Positions 9,177-18,236 of a stretch of 64,000 nucleotides of DNA are shown piece by piece. Positions within the stretch are counted from its first letter, which is position 1. Each line of letters opens with the position of its first letter. Both the position numbers and the translations under genes were made by a program. The stretch is from Planctomycetota bacterium (GTDB taxonomy: Bacteria > Planctomycetota > Planctomycetia > Pirellulales > Thermoguttaceae): the NCBI GenBank assembly GCA_029550925.1, contig JAKPGL010000007.1, positions 1 to 64,000 of the forward strand. Reading direction: 5' to 3'. Below the pieces are notes generated by a model that was not told the origin of the DNA, did not search any database, and was given only the letters and a program-made list of their open reading frames with translations.

Positions 9177-9370
9177 GTAACATTTTAGCCGAATGCAGTA
9201 CCGTGTCACTGCCGCGCAAGCGCCCCATCTAGGCTTCTTGCAGCCTCTCCTTGGGAGGAATAACAACGTAGCCGCCTCATAGGACCCTGGATTCCCGCTA
9301 GAGCGGGAATGACCATTCTGGCAAATTTCGCCTTAAAATAAGCCTTCTTTGCATTCGGCTAAAATGTTAC
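9177..9370. mobile_element. MITE-like element with perfect 21-bp terminal inverted repeats
   Basis: The left end 9177-9197 and right end 9350-9370 are exact 21-bp inverted repeats (GTAACATTTTAGCCGAATGC plus A). The octamer CAAAGTTT directly flanks both sides (9169-9176 and 9371-9378), as expected of a target-site duplication. The 194-bp unit has no coding potential for a transposase and contains a dRS3-like palindrome (9288-9313). A GTAA terminus with 8-bp duplications fits IS66-family mobilisation, which is an inference. A related full copy lies at 44347-44540 and a truncated one at 41364-41531. Confidence 0.8.
9288..9313. repeat. dRS3-like palindrome inside the MITE
   Basis: CTGGATTCCCGC, TAGA, GCGGGAATGAC: the same palindrome as elsewhere but in the opposite orientation. 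It forms part of the interior of the 9177-9370 element. Confidence 0.7.
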
Positions 9371-9378
9371 CAAAGTTT

Positions 9379-9644
9379 TTTCTGAAAGTTCCTCATCGCA
9401 CTTTTTTCTTTTTCTCATTGCGGCCCTAGCCATCCCACCCAGAGGATTGTTTGGCCCCCTTGGTTCCTCATCTCGCTCTTTCTCTTTGGACCCCTTAAAT
9501 GGGAGCGTGCTGCCCCCATGTTGTTTCCCTTATTCCCCAAAAATTTTTTCCACATGCTTGACAACGCCATGGGAAGGTAAGTACGATAGAAAAGGTATCG
9601 ACAATGCATAATGTAAACGATTTCCGGTGATCCCTATTTCCCAG
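9379..9644. other. Intergenic DNA with no recognisable feature
   Basis: This spacer of about 265 bp lies between two repeat elements. I see no supported gene or RNA in it. Confidence 0.4.
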
Positions 9645-9890
9645 GAAACATTTCAGCCGAATGGAGTGGGTCTATTTATTCCCTCTCCCCTGGCGCCATA
9701 AGGATAGGAAGAGGAAAAAATTGGGGGAAGCAAGGATAAGGCGGGTCCCTAACAGGCAAGGAAGGTACCTTCGTCCGGCTATAGCGTTTGCTTAGCTGGG
9801 CTATGCGACGGTAGGAAGAGGCGGAAATACAAGACCACATCCATGGGGATGAGAAGAAGAGATCCTCCTGCATTGGGCTGAAATAGTGAA
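9645..9890. repeat. Dispersed TIR-bounded element
   Basis: The left end at 9645-9666 (GAAACATTTCAGCCGAATGG) and the right end at 9868-9888 (CTGCATTGGGCTGAAATAGTG) are imperfect inverted repeats of the family consensus. The interior is unlike the 9177 element. No flanking duplication is evident. Confidence 0.5.
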
Positions 9891-9911
9891 TAGATTGACT
9901 GGTTCCTTACC

Positions 9912-10150
9912 AAGGACGGGACGTACACTGGCGGTGTTACGCTCGGCGCTGCGGGAGGCCCGATGGGGGCAACGCGGCCAGCTTTGATGGGTGCGGCTAT
10001 GTTCAATTGCCGGGTACCTGGGGCGGCTCTGGCTGGTCGGCGCTTACCATTGAGGCATGGGTCAACACCGCCATTATGGATGATTTCCAGACCATTGTAG
10101 GTACGCCCGACGGGGGCTTCGCCCATTTCCCGTTGCATACGAGGGGCCTC
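9912..10150 (+). pseudogene. Fragment of a LamG (concanavalin A-like) exported protein gene
   Basis: One frame near 9918-9957 reads YTGGVTLGAAG. After a frameshift near 9960 another frame continues as DGGNAASFDGCGYVQLPG, then SALTIEAWVNT, ending near 10140. This is the start of a LamG domain, as in large planctomycete exported proteins. There is no start codon, no full domain and a frame break, so it is a gene remnant. It lies just upstream of the GH116-like gene but is not fused to it. A similar LamG domain is intact in the gene at 36824-38902. Confidence 0.65.
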
Positions 10151-10292
10151 TGGCGTGTACGCTACCGGGAGAAGTGGGAGGCGAGAACTCAACTGGTTTC
10201 GCCGGCCGGGGCCGAGTTGTGTCGGCCTTCGCAACCCATCAGATTAAAAACAGTTCAGAGGTTCTAGTGGACATGTAGGAAAGGAGACGACG

Positions 10293-12509
10293 ATGATGCA
10301 GACGATGTTGTTGGCAGCGATGTTGTTTCTTCCCGGCGGAGTGCCTCCGGCATGGTTCGATGCCTCGGCAGATCCTCAGCGGTTGCAAACGGTTCGGGTG
10401 GAGGGGTTGAGCATTCCGGTGCCTGGTACGGTTTATGGTCCGAAGCTGGAACAGGGCGGGATGCCCTTGGGCGGCCTGGGAACAGGGTATTTATGTCTGG
10501 ACCCGGACGGCCGGTTGGGGAAATGTTCGATTTTCAATCGACTCCCTCTTCCCCTGGTGCTCGGTCAGCCGTGTTTTTACTTGAAGCTTGGCGATCGCCG
10601 CCTGACGTTGGCTACGCCTAAAGACGGCCAAGGCGATGCAAAAACAGTCCACTATTTCGGGCATTTTCCGGTGGCGGATGTTCGCTTTGAACTGGCAGAG
10701 CCTCTTCGGGTAGAGATTCGGGCTTACAGCCCGTTTTTGCCGGGCGATGCCAATGAGAGCAATGTACCGGCGGCCGTTTTCCTGGTGCGGATAACCAATC
10801 TGGGCAACGAGCCTCAAAAAGGCAGTGTGATCTTTTCTCCAGGTGGGTTTCCTCAGGGCCAGGGCGAACAGTTTTCCCCTGGTCCCGGCTGGGCAGGTAT
10901 CCAGGTGCGTCATCCCCCGGTGGATCGGTTGCCCTCGTGGGTAGTGAGTACGTATGCATTGGCGGTGGAGAAGGGATCAGCGGAGGCGGCTGCTTCTGGG
11001 GCGCAGGCAGAGGCCCATTTCGAGCTAAAACCTGCTGAGGCCGCCGTGGTTCGCTTCATCCTTGCCTGGCATCAGCCGTTTCTCCGGGAAGTAAGCCGGG
11101 TAGAAAAACATCAATACGCCGAGCGGTTCGCCGACGCCAAGGCCGTGGCCGCCGCAGCCGTTCAGCGCCACGAGCAATGGCTCCGACGAGTATTGGCCTG
11201 GCAGGAGGTGATCTACGGAGCGGAACTGCCCGACTGGCTCAAAGAGGCACTGGTCAACGTATTATCTACCTTGACGAAAAATTCGGTTTGGCTGGCCCGA
11301 ACCCGGGCAGATGACTGGTGGGACCAGGAGGGGCTTTTCTTGGTGAGCGAAAGTTTCGCCACGTGTTCGCTCATAGAGACGATGCCTTGCCGATTCTTCG
11401 GCCATTGGCCTACGTTGTTCTTCTTCCCGGAACTGGAACGGACCACCTTGAAGGCCCTTCGTTATTTCCAGCTTCGGGACGGCCAGCCGCCGCATTGCTT
11501 CGGGATAGGGTTTGCCATCCGGGACCCCCGGTACCATTGCCAACATACCGCCGGGGCCGGGGAATACCCCCAGATCATTTACCGCTACTATCTCCGCACT
11601 GGCGACGAGGCGTTTTTGAAAGATTTTTGGCCCTCTGCCCGTGATAGTCTGAATTTTATGCTCTGGCTGGATCGGGATGGGGATGGACTGGTCGAAGATC
11701 ATCCCCATACAGTCGAAGGAGAATATTGGCCCGCGAACAATCCTATGGACAATTGGCCTTTCTACGGCGCCAGCAGTTACACCGCCGGCAAAGGGTTGGC
11801 CTCCTTGATCTGCGGCATCAAGATGGCAGAACTAGTAGGCGACCAAGCCCAGGCTGCCCGGTGGCGAAAGGTGCTCCAACAGGGCCAAAAAAGTTACGAG
11901 GAAAAGCTATGGACCGGCAGCTTCTACCGGACCTACAACGACCCAGCTACCGGCCGACGTAATGACTCCTCTCTGGCCGCCCAACTTCACAGCGTCTGGT
12001 GTACGCGTGTTTTAGGCTTGGAAGACCCGCTGCCCCAGGACCGGATTCAGAAATCGCTGGACAGCATCGCCCGGTTGAACATACCGGCTTCGCGATTCGG
12101 CATGGTGGACGCTGTTTTTGCGGACGGCAAGCCCTGCATCGAAGGCGGTCCGGGCGGCGATCGGATATGGTCTCGCGACATCTTCATCCAGTGCAACGCC
12201 ACGGCCGCTATGGTCTTTATGTATCACGGCCGGCGTCAGGAAGGCGAAAAGGCGGCCCAGACCATGCTCGATACCCTCTTCCGCGGCCCGCATGCGATGC
12301 CCTGGTCGCACCCGTGCGGAATTAACTCCCTGACGGGTGCCACGACCCACGGCCATGATTACTACGATCACATGGTGATCTGGACGTATCCGCTTGCTTT
12401 GGCAGGCCAGGACATTCGAGCGGCCATCGCCCCCGGAGGATTGATCGACCGGATTCTTCGGGCAGCCGCCCAAGGGAAATCTCCAAGCAGCGGCCCTTCC
12501 TCGCCTTGA
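10293..12509 (+). CDS. GH116/DUF608-like glycoside hydrolase, probably exported
   Basis: 738 residues with a hydrophobic N-terminus (MLLAAMLFLPGG) that may be a short signal peptide. The N-terminal domain begins with GGMPLGGLGTGY, the typical opening of the GH116/DUF608 (bile-acid beta-glucosidase type) family. The C-terminal (alpha/alpha)6 part includes ETMPCRFFGHWPTLFFFPELE near residue 360 and MDNWPFYG near 484, where the family's catalytic Glu and Asp are expected. GGAAAGGAG lies just before the ATG. It likely removes beta-linked glucose or xylose from glycans. The Asp and Glu assignments are by position only, and the substrate is unknown. Confidence 0.8.
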   Translation: MMQTMLLAAMLFLPGGVPPAWFDASADPQRLQTVRVEGLSIPVPGTVYGPKLEQGGMPLGGLGTGYLCLDPDGRLGKCSIFNRLPLPLVLGQPCFYLKLGDRRLTLATPKDGQGDAKTVHYFGHFPVADVRFELAEPLRVEIRAYSPFLPGDANESNVPAAVFLVRITNLGNEPQKGSVIFSPGGFPQGQGEQFSPGPGWAGIQVRHPPVDRLPSWVVSTYALAVEKGSAEAAASGAQAEAHFELKPAEAAVVRFILAWHQPFLREVSRVEKHQYAERFADAKAVAAAAVQRHEQWLRRVLAWQEVIYGAELPDWLKEALVNVLSTLTKNSVWLARTRADDWWDQEGLFLVSESFATCSLIETMPCRFFGHWPTLFFFPELERTTLKALRYFQLRDGQPPHCFGIGFAIRDPRYHCQHTAGAGEYPQIIYRYYLRTGDEAFLKDFWPSARDSLNFMLWLDRDGDGLVEDHPHTVEGEYWPANNPMDNWPFYGASSYTAGKGLASLICGIKMAELVGDQAQAARWRKVLQQGQKSYEEKLWTGSFYRTYNDPATGRRNDSSLAAQLHSVWCTRVLGLEDPLPQDRIQKSLDSIARLNIPASRFGMVDAVFADGKPCIEGGPGGDRIWSRDIFIQCNATAAMVFMYHGRRQEGEKAAQTMLDTLFRGPHAMPWSHPCGINSLTGATTHGHDYYDHMVIWTYPLALAGQDIRAAIAPGGLIDRILRAAAQGKSPSSGPSSP

Positions 12510-12542
12510 ACTGTTCGGGGACCTCTTCCCCGCACACAGAAA

Positions 12543-12772
12543 ACTTCAGCCGAGTGAAGGGGATACCTATTGGTAGGAATGGCCATAATGGTAAGAAGGG
12601 CCAACCGTTGACACTGCCAGGCAAGCGGTAGTCCAGGCTTGTTCCGGCAGCAGCGGAAATCCATATGGCGAAACAGTTTTTTACCTGGATCGGACGCTTT
12701 CAGCGGGATGACATAACTGGATCGAGAGCTTGCCCGGGGATGGCAAGAAAAGGCCCTTCATTCGGCTGAAGT
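12543..12772. repeat. Dispersed TIR-bounded element
   Basis: The left end ACTTCAGCCGAGTGAAGG (12543-12560) and right end CCTTCATTCGGCTGAAGT (12755-12772) are inverted repeats with one mismatch in 18. The interior has a diverged relative of the dRS3-like palindrome (GACACTGCCAGG, then GCGGTAGTCCAGG). Confidence 0.6.
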
Positions 12773-12909
12773 GCTATCCGCGCAGGTTTGCCGAGCGTAC
12801 CGCGGGAAAGAGGCCCCGGGAACGCTCTTTCCCAGGACCGGCCGATAGCCGTCTCCGGGCGCAAAATCTGCGCCGAGGGTTCGCCCGATTTCTTCGCTTC
12901 TTCTTTCCC

Positions 12910-12928
12910 GGCCCTTTTGTCAAGGGCC
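12910..12928 (-). terminator. Possible stem-loop terminator
   Basis: GGCCCTT, TTGTC, AAGGGCC is a 7-bp stem with a 5-base loop, 7 bases beyond the stop of the minus-strand gene at 12936. There is no T-run after the stem, so termination is only suggested. Confidence 0.35.
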
Positions 12929-12935
12929 TTCGTGT

Positions 12936-13433
12936 TTAGAAATCGTCCTTGTCGGTAAGCTCTTTCTCCATCTCGTCGGCGGTGCTGGTAACAGCTTGCA
13001 GAGCCAAGAGTAAGGTCTTTACGTCGGTGTTGGCGGCGATTTGGGCAGAGAAGACGGCCACATAGTTCTCGCCCATCTTACGAATCTGCCAGGCGCCGAG
13101 TTTGACTTGGCCGTTTTGTTCTAGGAGTCGAGCGGCAATCTTCGGCGGGATCGGCTCTTTCGACCGATAGCCGATCGACCAAATCTGCCGGATTTCCAAC
13201 GAGCCTAGTTGAGAGGTGTTGGACAAAATCCAGGCAAGCTGAGTCCTCTCTCCTTCCAACCGGTTTCCGAGCATGAAATCTCCGTCCTCGTCCACTTTGT
13301 ATTTCAGTTCCGCTTCCTGGAGGAGCTTTTCGACCCGTTGATCAGGGGTTTTCTTTACGCCCACTTGGGCATAGGCGGGACATACAAGTACGCCCCCTCC
13401 GATGACCAACAATCCTACGATAAGCTTTTTCAT
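12936..13433 (-). CDS. Small secreted YbjN-like protein
   Basis: 165 residues from the ATG at 13433, which has AAAGGAG about 7 bases upstream; an upstream extension of the frame has no such site. Residues 1-22 form a clear signal peptide (MKKLIVGLL, ending AYAQ). The mature part resembles YbjN-type sensory-transduction domains (a KYKVDEDGDF strand, then an alpha/beta pattern), but the match is by pattern only. It is probably periplasmic and monocistronic. The function is unknown; YbjN-like domains are thought to help protein stability or interactions. Confidence 0.75.
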   Translation of the reverse strand: MKKLIVGLLVIGGGVLVCPAYAQVGVKKTPDQRVEKLLQEAELKYKVDEDGDFMLGNRLEGERTQLAWILSNTSQLGSLEIRQIWSIGYRSKEPIPPKIAARLLEQNGQVKLGAWQIRKMGENYVAVFSAQIAANTDVKTLLLALQAVTSTADEMEKELTDKDDF

Positions 13434-13876
13434 CTGTAGGTCTCCTTTCTTGTTTCGGTAGGAGGCTCTGGTCCTTTGGGGCGCCAATCCGCCAGCCCGA
13501 CCAACAGAAGGCCGGAAAAGAAACCGAACGGGTGGTGATCCAAACATCCTCTTTCACTCGCCTCCTTTTCCTGAAAGACTCCCTGTAAGATACGCATTCT
13601 GCTATTTCTGTCAATAGGATTGCTCTTTTTTACTCTCTGGTCCTCCCCGCGACTCAACCGCCGCCGCCAAGCCGACTTGTATGGAACGCCGTCTGTCAGA
13701 CGGTAACGACGTCTGTTAGACGGTAATACAGCACCGTCTGTCAGACGGTACAACCAACCCAGTCTAACAGACTGTGTTAAAGCCGCCTGCGCAGCAATAA
13801 AAGATTCCTCCCTGCAGCGGAATGCTTCCCTTTTTTGGCGGGGACAAAACGGGCGAGGAGCAAACCAACCAGGTCC
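13434..13876. other. Palindrome-rich intergenic region
   Basis: This 443-bp gap contains four short palindromes of the CCGTCTG-N-CAGACGG type clustered at 13689-13773. The rest, including a TTTTTACTC-containing stretch near 13627, shows no gene. Confidence 0.45.
13689..13773. repeat. Cluster of four CCGTCTGTCAGACGG-type palindromes
   Basis: The units are CCGTCTGTCAGACGG (13689-13703), ACGTCTGTTAGACGGT (13709-13724), ACCGTCTGTCAGACGGT (13733-13749) and AGTCTAACAGACT (13761-13773). Related single or paired units occur at 23849-23865 and 48731-48773. They could form stem-loops in RNA from either strand, but lack T-runs. Confidence 0.7.
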
Positions 13877-15967
13877 CTATAGAAGGATACGTCCTGGCCC
13901 CTTCTTCGTGTTCACCTGGCGATCGAATTCCATTCGGATCTTCCGCCACAGGGTCTTCCAATCGGGGCTGGTCTGTGGGGGGAATTGTCGCACATAGGCC
14001 CGCAGAAACCGGCATAGGATCGTCGGAGAGACCCAAGGATGGGCTTGCAGCCCGACGGCCAATCGACCCAAATCCTTCAGATACCTTCGACTGTTGCGGC
14101 GTCCGATCCGGACCCCTTCTACATCCAGAAGCCAGACGCCAAGTTGGCCCGATCGGGGAGCGACCAAGATGTTGCTCATTTTCAGATCGCCATGACTGAT
14201 CTGAAAGGCATGGAGTCTGCCGACCAACCGGCCTAAACTTTCCGCACACCGGGCGGCAAGTCGATGGCGTTCTTTGGGAGGCAGTTGGGCGAGTTGCCAA
14301 CCCCAAAGATGGAGATTTTGAGCTTCAGAAATCCACTCCGTAACTAAATACGTGTAGTAGGGGCTTCCACGGAAACGGGGTTCACAAAAGGCGATCGGTC
14401 GGGGAGTGGCAATCCCCCGTTGGAGCAAAGCGTGGCCCGCCCGCCATGCCTTTTTTGCTCGGCTCGTTCGGAAAAGCTTCCAGCAGCCCGCCCAACCCAC
14501 CCGCTCTCGAAAGCGTTTCAGCACCACAGGAAAGGACGCTGGTTCGTTGTGTTCACCGGGTGGGCCTACTTCCGGTGTTGGAACCAAGTCGGCTTTCTCC
14601 GCCGCGGAAGAAGCCGTCCTATCGCCAACATGGCCGACAGAGGAGACGACTTCTTCTTTCTCTTCTTTGCCCGCCGCGGGACTGCGGAGCAGTCCGGGGG
14701 AGAGAGCAAAAATGGAAGCCGTTTCCCCGGCTGCCCCCATCTCGGAGGCGTCTAAATTTGGCGTCCTTAAAACCCTCTCGTGTTCTGAAGATGTAAGGAA
14801 TTCCTCTGAAGCCGTCGAGTAGGAACCGATCGAAAAATGAGGCGGAGGCACCGTAACCCTTCGGCGATTGTGGTTCTGGGGCGTCGGGCCCTCGGAGGCC
14901 ACCACAAAGGATTCGGAGTCTAAAGGCCAATCCGCCTCCACCACCAGACTGCGATGGCCCAGCTTCATGGCCCGATGCAGGAATTGGTCCACCAAAACCT
15001 CGGGCGCCAAGGCCCATAGGCGGAGCTGGTCCGGATTTTGGTCGGCCAAGGCGTAGATTTTTCCCCCAGCGGTTTTCAGGGCGATAAAGTCCCGATTGGT
15101 CGCCAAACAGCGGCGATCTCGGCGTCGGCAAATCCGCAGACGATGTTCCCATCCAAGCCGATCCAGCCGTTCCGCATCCCTCCGTAGATCAAAGGATACT
15201 TCCGGCCGACACTCGCAATACCTTTTCCAAAACCGCCATCGTTGGGCCGGGGTGGTCCTTTCTCGCCACGCCCCGGCCAGCAAGGAAAGGTTCTGCAAAC
15301 TGCGCTGGCGATCCAGCGCCCCTTGCAGCCGAACCGCCTGTACGTCGATAAGGAAAAAGTGGACCAATCCCGGCCGGAACGTCTCCGGCTGACAGAAGTT
15401 TTCTTCCACTTCGACAAAGAGATTGCCGGTGTGCAAATCCTGATGTAGCACCCCCGCCTGATGACACTTGGCCAGAAAATGCGCCAACTCTTCTAAAAGG
15501 ATGCGAAGAAGACGAGGTTGGTCTGCTTGGGCCAACCATTGCTGAAAAAATTGATCGAGAGCCATCGCGTTGGGAAGGGCCTCGGTCAGGAGCAGACTAT
15601 CCCCCAATCCCCGCCAACCGCCCGGCCTCCCCCAGGCGATAGGCCGAAGTGTGGGAATTCCTCGTTGGGCTAGCGCCAGCAAGGTCTCAAACTCCCGTCG
15701 AGCCGGGCAACCCCGGAATAGATTTCGCCATAGGTCCGTCCATCGGGGGGACCGATAATGTTTCGCATAGAAAACGCCCTGCGGCGTTTCCACCCGATAC
15801 ACCGCCCGATGCGAGCCTTCCTTTACGCATTCCACTTGGTATAGCCGGCGCCATCGGTCGATCGGCCGCTCTAGGCTTCCCAAAAGCACCGATTCCCACT
15901 CAGACAATAGATGCCATTGGAAACGGCCTTCCTGTCGCTGAGTCCAGGAGCACTTCCTAATGTCCAC
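13877..15967 (-). CDS. Tandem WaaP/InaA-type lipopolysaccharide kinase-like protein
   Basis: 696 residues, two kinase domains of the lipopolysaccharide kinase (Kdo/WaaP/InaA) type. Domain 1 has lysine 69, a catalytic loop HQDLHTGN at 175-182 and a metal aspartate 208 in LIDVQ. Domain 2 has lysine 484, HGDLKMSN at 592-599 and aspartate 615 in LLDVEG. A low-complexity stretch of about 120 residues (360-478), rich in Ser, Pro, Glu and Ala, lies inside the N-lobe of domain 2, before its lysine strand. The start is GTG at 15967 with AGGAAAAAG upstream. It probably phosphorylates a cell-envelope glycolipid or related substrate at the cytoplasmic membrane. Family call firm; substrate unknown. Confidence 0.85.
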   Translation of the reverse strand: MDIRKCSWTQRQEGRFQWHLLSEWESVLLGSLERPIDRWRRLYQVECVKEGSHRAVYRVETPQGVFYAKHYRSPRWTDLWRNLFRGCPARREFETLLALAQRGIPTLRPIAWGRPGGWRGLGDSLLLTEALPNAMALDQFFQQWLAQADQPRLLRILLEELAHFLAKCHQAGVLHQDLHTGNLFVEVEENFCQPETFRPGLVHFFLIDVQAVRLQGALDRQRSLQNLSLLAGAWRERTTPAQRWRFWKRYCECRPEVSFDLRRDAERLDRLGWEHRLRICRRRDRRCLATNRDFIALKTAGGKIYALADQNPDQLRLWALAPEVLVDQFLHRAMKLGHRSLVVEADWPLDSESFVVASEGPTPQNHNRRRVTVPPPHFSIGSYSTASEEFLTSSEHERVLRTPNLDASEMGAAGETASIFALSPGLLRSPAAGKEEKEEVVSSVGHVGDRTASSAAEKADLVPTPEVGPPGEHNEPASFPVVLKRFRERVGWAGCWKLFRTSRAKKAWRAGHALLQRGIATPRPIAFCEPRFRGSPYYTYLVTEWISEAQNLHLWGWQLAQLPPKERHRLAARCAESLGRLVGRLHAFQISHGDLKMSNILVAPRSGQLGVWLLDVEGVRIGRRNSRRYLKDLGRLAVGLQAHPWVSPTILCRFLRAYVRQFPPQTSPDWKTLWRKIRMEFDRQVNTKKGPGRILL

Positions 15968-16517
15968 TTCTTTTTCCTGTTTTATTTACTTTTCTTATCT
16001 TTCCCAAATTTCCATGACCTCTTCTTCCGAATCCCCTCAAAAGAGGAGTCCTTCGATTTAGGGGGGGAATGAGCGCACCCCCTCTTTAGAAGCAGATTCT
16101 TTGCAACGCTACGGTGCAAAGGAAACTAAAACACCGAGCTTAGCAGGCAAGCCTTCCGTTCCTATTACCTTTTACTTCCTAGGAGTTTGGCCTAGGGCTT
16201 TCTATAACGTAGAATTGAAATGGCATTTTGAGAAGATCAATTGCCCCGGACACCCACAGGGCTTTTCTTTACCCCGGTATCTTTTCCAGAGGGGTTGTGT
16301 GGGGGTTGGGCCTATTTCCAATTTTCCCGTGGAGCCCCCTCTTTCGGGTGGAAAAGGCTCCATTGCGCCTCGGCCAGTAGAGAGAGAACAAGGGAGAAAC
16401 AGAGAACAGGCGAAACGAGGTCGCATTTCTCCGCTTTTGTCTCTTTCAGCTACGAAAGGCCCTTCGGCCTGAAATCATGGGCGACATCTAATTTCGTTCC
16501 TTTTCGGGGAGGTGTTC
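15968..16517. other. Divergent intergenic region, no gene recognised
   Basis: 550 bp between the minus-strand WaaP-type kinase and the plus-strand PilZ-like gene. Short reading frames on both strands lack conserved features. Promoters for both genes should lie here. Confidence 0.4.
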
Positions 16518-16958
16518 ATGAATACCTTGGCTTTCCGAGCACCAGTGGAATATGCGTTGGAAAACCATCCTTCCGATCCGGAGATCATGGCTCGAGTCGC
16601 TTCTTTGGTAAGCAAACTCTTTCCCGCCGGTCGATTGCCGGAACGTCGGTCCCATCAACGGTATCCGTTTCCCTATCTGGTTCGGCTGATCCGAGTGGCC
16701 GATGATGGAATCACCCCCACCGAGGAATCGATCGTGGTTGTCGGCCGACATATTTCAGAGGCCGGGTTGGGTTTCTATCATGTGAAACCCTTGACTGATC
16801 GGCGAATGATCGCCTCTTTCGAGACTGCTGCTGGCCAATGGACTGCTTTTTTGTTGGACATCCATTGGTGTCGGTTTACCAAGGAAGGCTGGTATGAGAG
16901 CGGGGGCCGATTCCTCCGCACGGTACCCTGTCCAACACCACCTCCTCGAGAAGTCTAA
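16518..16958 (+). CDS. PilZ-like domain protein
   Basis: 146 residues from the ATG at 16518, which has GGGGAGG 5 bases upstream. Residues near 42-46 read RSHQR, matching the RxxxR half of the c-di-GMP-binding PilZ motif. Later HISEAGLGF resembles the (D/N)xSxxG half, with histidine in the first position. PilZ proteins bind c-di-GMP and control motility, exopolysaccharide or surface life. The gene is divergent from the double WaaP kinase, which fits an envelope theme but proves no link. The assignment rests on two short motifs. Confidence 0.6.
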   Translation: MNTLAFRAPVEYALENHPSDPEIMARVASLVSKLFPAGRLPERRSHQRYPFPYLVRLIRVADDGITPTEESIVVVGRHISEAGLGFYHVKPLTDRRMIASFETAAGQWTAFLLDIHWCRFTKEGWYESGGRFLRTVPCPTPPPREV

Positions 16959-17145
16959 CGAAATCGCTGGAGGCCCCGAGATAGATTCTCCCCTTCCTCG
17001 CAAATCGCCTTCCGTGGAAGCAGCCCAGGACTTCGGCGTCTAGGGGTAATGCAGCAACATTTCGTCCGCTTGAAACGAAGGCTTATTCTGCATCCGCCTG
17101 GGCGTCCTCCTCCTTGCGTCTGAAATGCCGCCGTTCATCGAGGGG

Positions 17146-18177
17146 TTACGCTGCTGGGCGTTCGTATTTTCGGTCGGCCGGCACGGCTTCCAGGAGCATG
17201 TCGATCAGCCGATCGCTGGTCAGTTCGTTAGCCTGGGCCGCATAGTTGCCGGCGATCCGGTGCCGAAGGGCCGGTTTGACCAGGGCCTGCACATCACCGA
17301 TCGTAGCGTGGTATCGGCCGTGGAGCATGGCCCGGGCCTTGGCGCAGGTAACCAGGGTCAATACACCCCGCGGCCCCGCGCCCCAATTGACCCAGCGGTT
17401 GACAAACTCCGGCGCTTCTGGCGCGCCTGGCCGACTGGCCCGCACCAGCGCCCAGGCATATCCCAGCACCTGGTCGCTCACCGGAATTCGGAGCAAAAGT
17501 TTTTGGAACTGAACGATCTCTTCGCCGGTAAGGACAGGCTGGATGCCGCCCAACTGGCCGGTGGTAACCTTACGGGCAATTTCCCATTCTTCGCCGCCGC
17601 TGGGGTAATCCATTCGGATGTACAGCAAAAATCGGTCCAGTTGGGCTTCCGGCAGCGGATAGGTGCCTTCTTGTTCCAGGGGGTTTTGGGTGGCCAGCAC
17701 AAAGAACGGATCGGGCAATTTGTAGATTTTTCCGCCCGACGAAACCTGCCGTTCTTGCATCGCTTCGAGCATGGCCGCCTGGGTTTTCGGCGGCGTACGG
17801 TTGATTTCGTCGGCCAGGATCATGTTGGCAAAAATCGGCCCCGGCAAAAACTTATACCGGCGTTCCCGCGTGGCGGGGTCTTCCTGAATGATCTCTGTGC
17901 CGGTGATGTCGCTGGGCATCAGGTCCGGCGTGAATTGGATGCGTTTGAAACTCAGGTGCATGGCCTCGGCCAACGAACTTACCAAAAGCGTCTTGGCCAG
18001 TCCCGGTACTCCTTCCAGCAGAGCATGCCCCCGGCTGAAAATGGCCGCTAGCACCTGTTCGATCACCTCCGATTGGCCAATAATGACCTTGGCCAGCTCC
18101 TGGCGAAGCCGATCGTAGGTCTGTTTGCACTGGGCCACTGCTTTCAAATCATCGTCTGTCGGCGTTTGGGTGCTCAT
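17146..18177 (-). CDS. MoxR-family AAA+ ATPase
   Basis: 343 residues from the ATG at 18177 (GGAG 8 bases upstream; a TTG three bases earlier is not needed). Walker A GVPGLAKT lies at 56-63 and Walker B LADEINR at 121-127, followed by the MoxR hallmarks ATQNPLEQEGTYPLPEAQLDRF. MoxR ATPases work with VWA/DUF58 proteins in maturation of envelope or secreted complexes. It is the last gene of a minus-strand cluster, 59 bp after the coiled-coil gene. Its usual DUF58 partner is absent here and lies about 13 kb downstream (3447-4355). Confidence 0.95.
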   Translation of the reverse strand: MSTQTPTDDDLKAVAQCKQTYDRLRQELAKVIIGQSEVIEQVLAAIFSRGHALLEGVPGLAKTLLVSSLAEAMHLSFKRIQFTPDLMPSDITGTEIIQEDPATRERRYKFLPGPIFANMILADEINRTPPKTQAAMLEAMQERQVSSGGKIYKLPDPFFVLATQNPLEQEGTYPLPEAQLDRFLLYIRMDYPSGGEEWEIARKVTTGQLGGIQPVLTGEEIVQFQKLLLRIPVSDQVLGYAWALVRASRPGAPEAPEFVNRWVNWGAGPRGVLTLVTCAKARAMLHGRYHATIGDVQALVKPALRHRIAGNYAAQANELTSDRLIDMLLEAVPADRKYERPAA

Positions 18178-18236
18178 CAACGCAGTCTCCGTAGTTCCAA
18201 GGAATGGATGTCTCTTTCGAGAGGGAAAAAAGTTGT

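Larger units (their letters stand above)
12510..12935. other. Repeat-bearing intergenic region
   Basis: This 426-bp gap between convergent genes is filled mostly by a TIR-bounded element (12543-12772). A small stem-loop next to the downstream minus-strand stop is listed separately. No gene is supported. Confidence 0.45.

Noticed and set aside
10007-10267. Plus-strand frame as an intact small gene
   Set aside because: Its LamG-like part continues upstream in a different frame, so it is a pseudogene fragment, not a gene.
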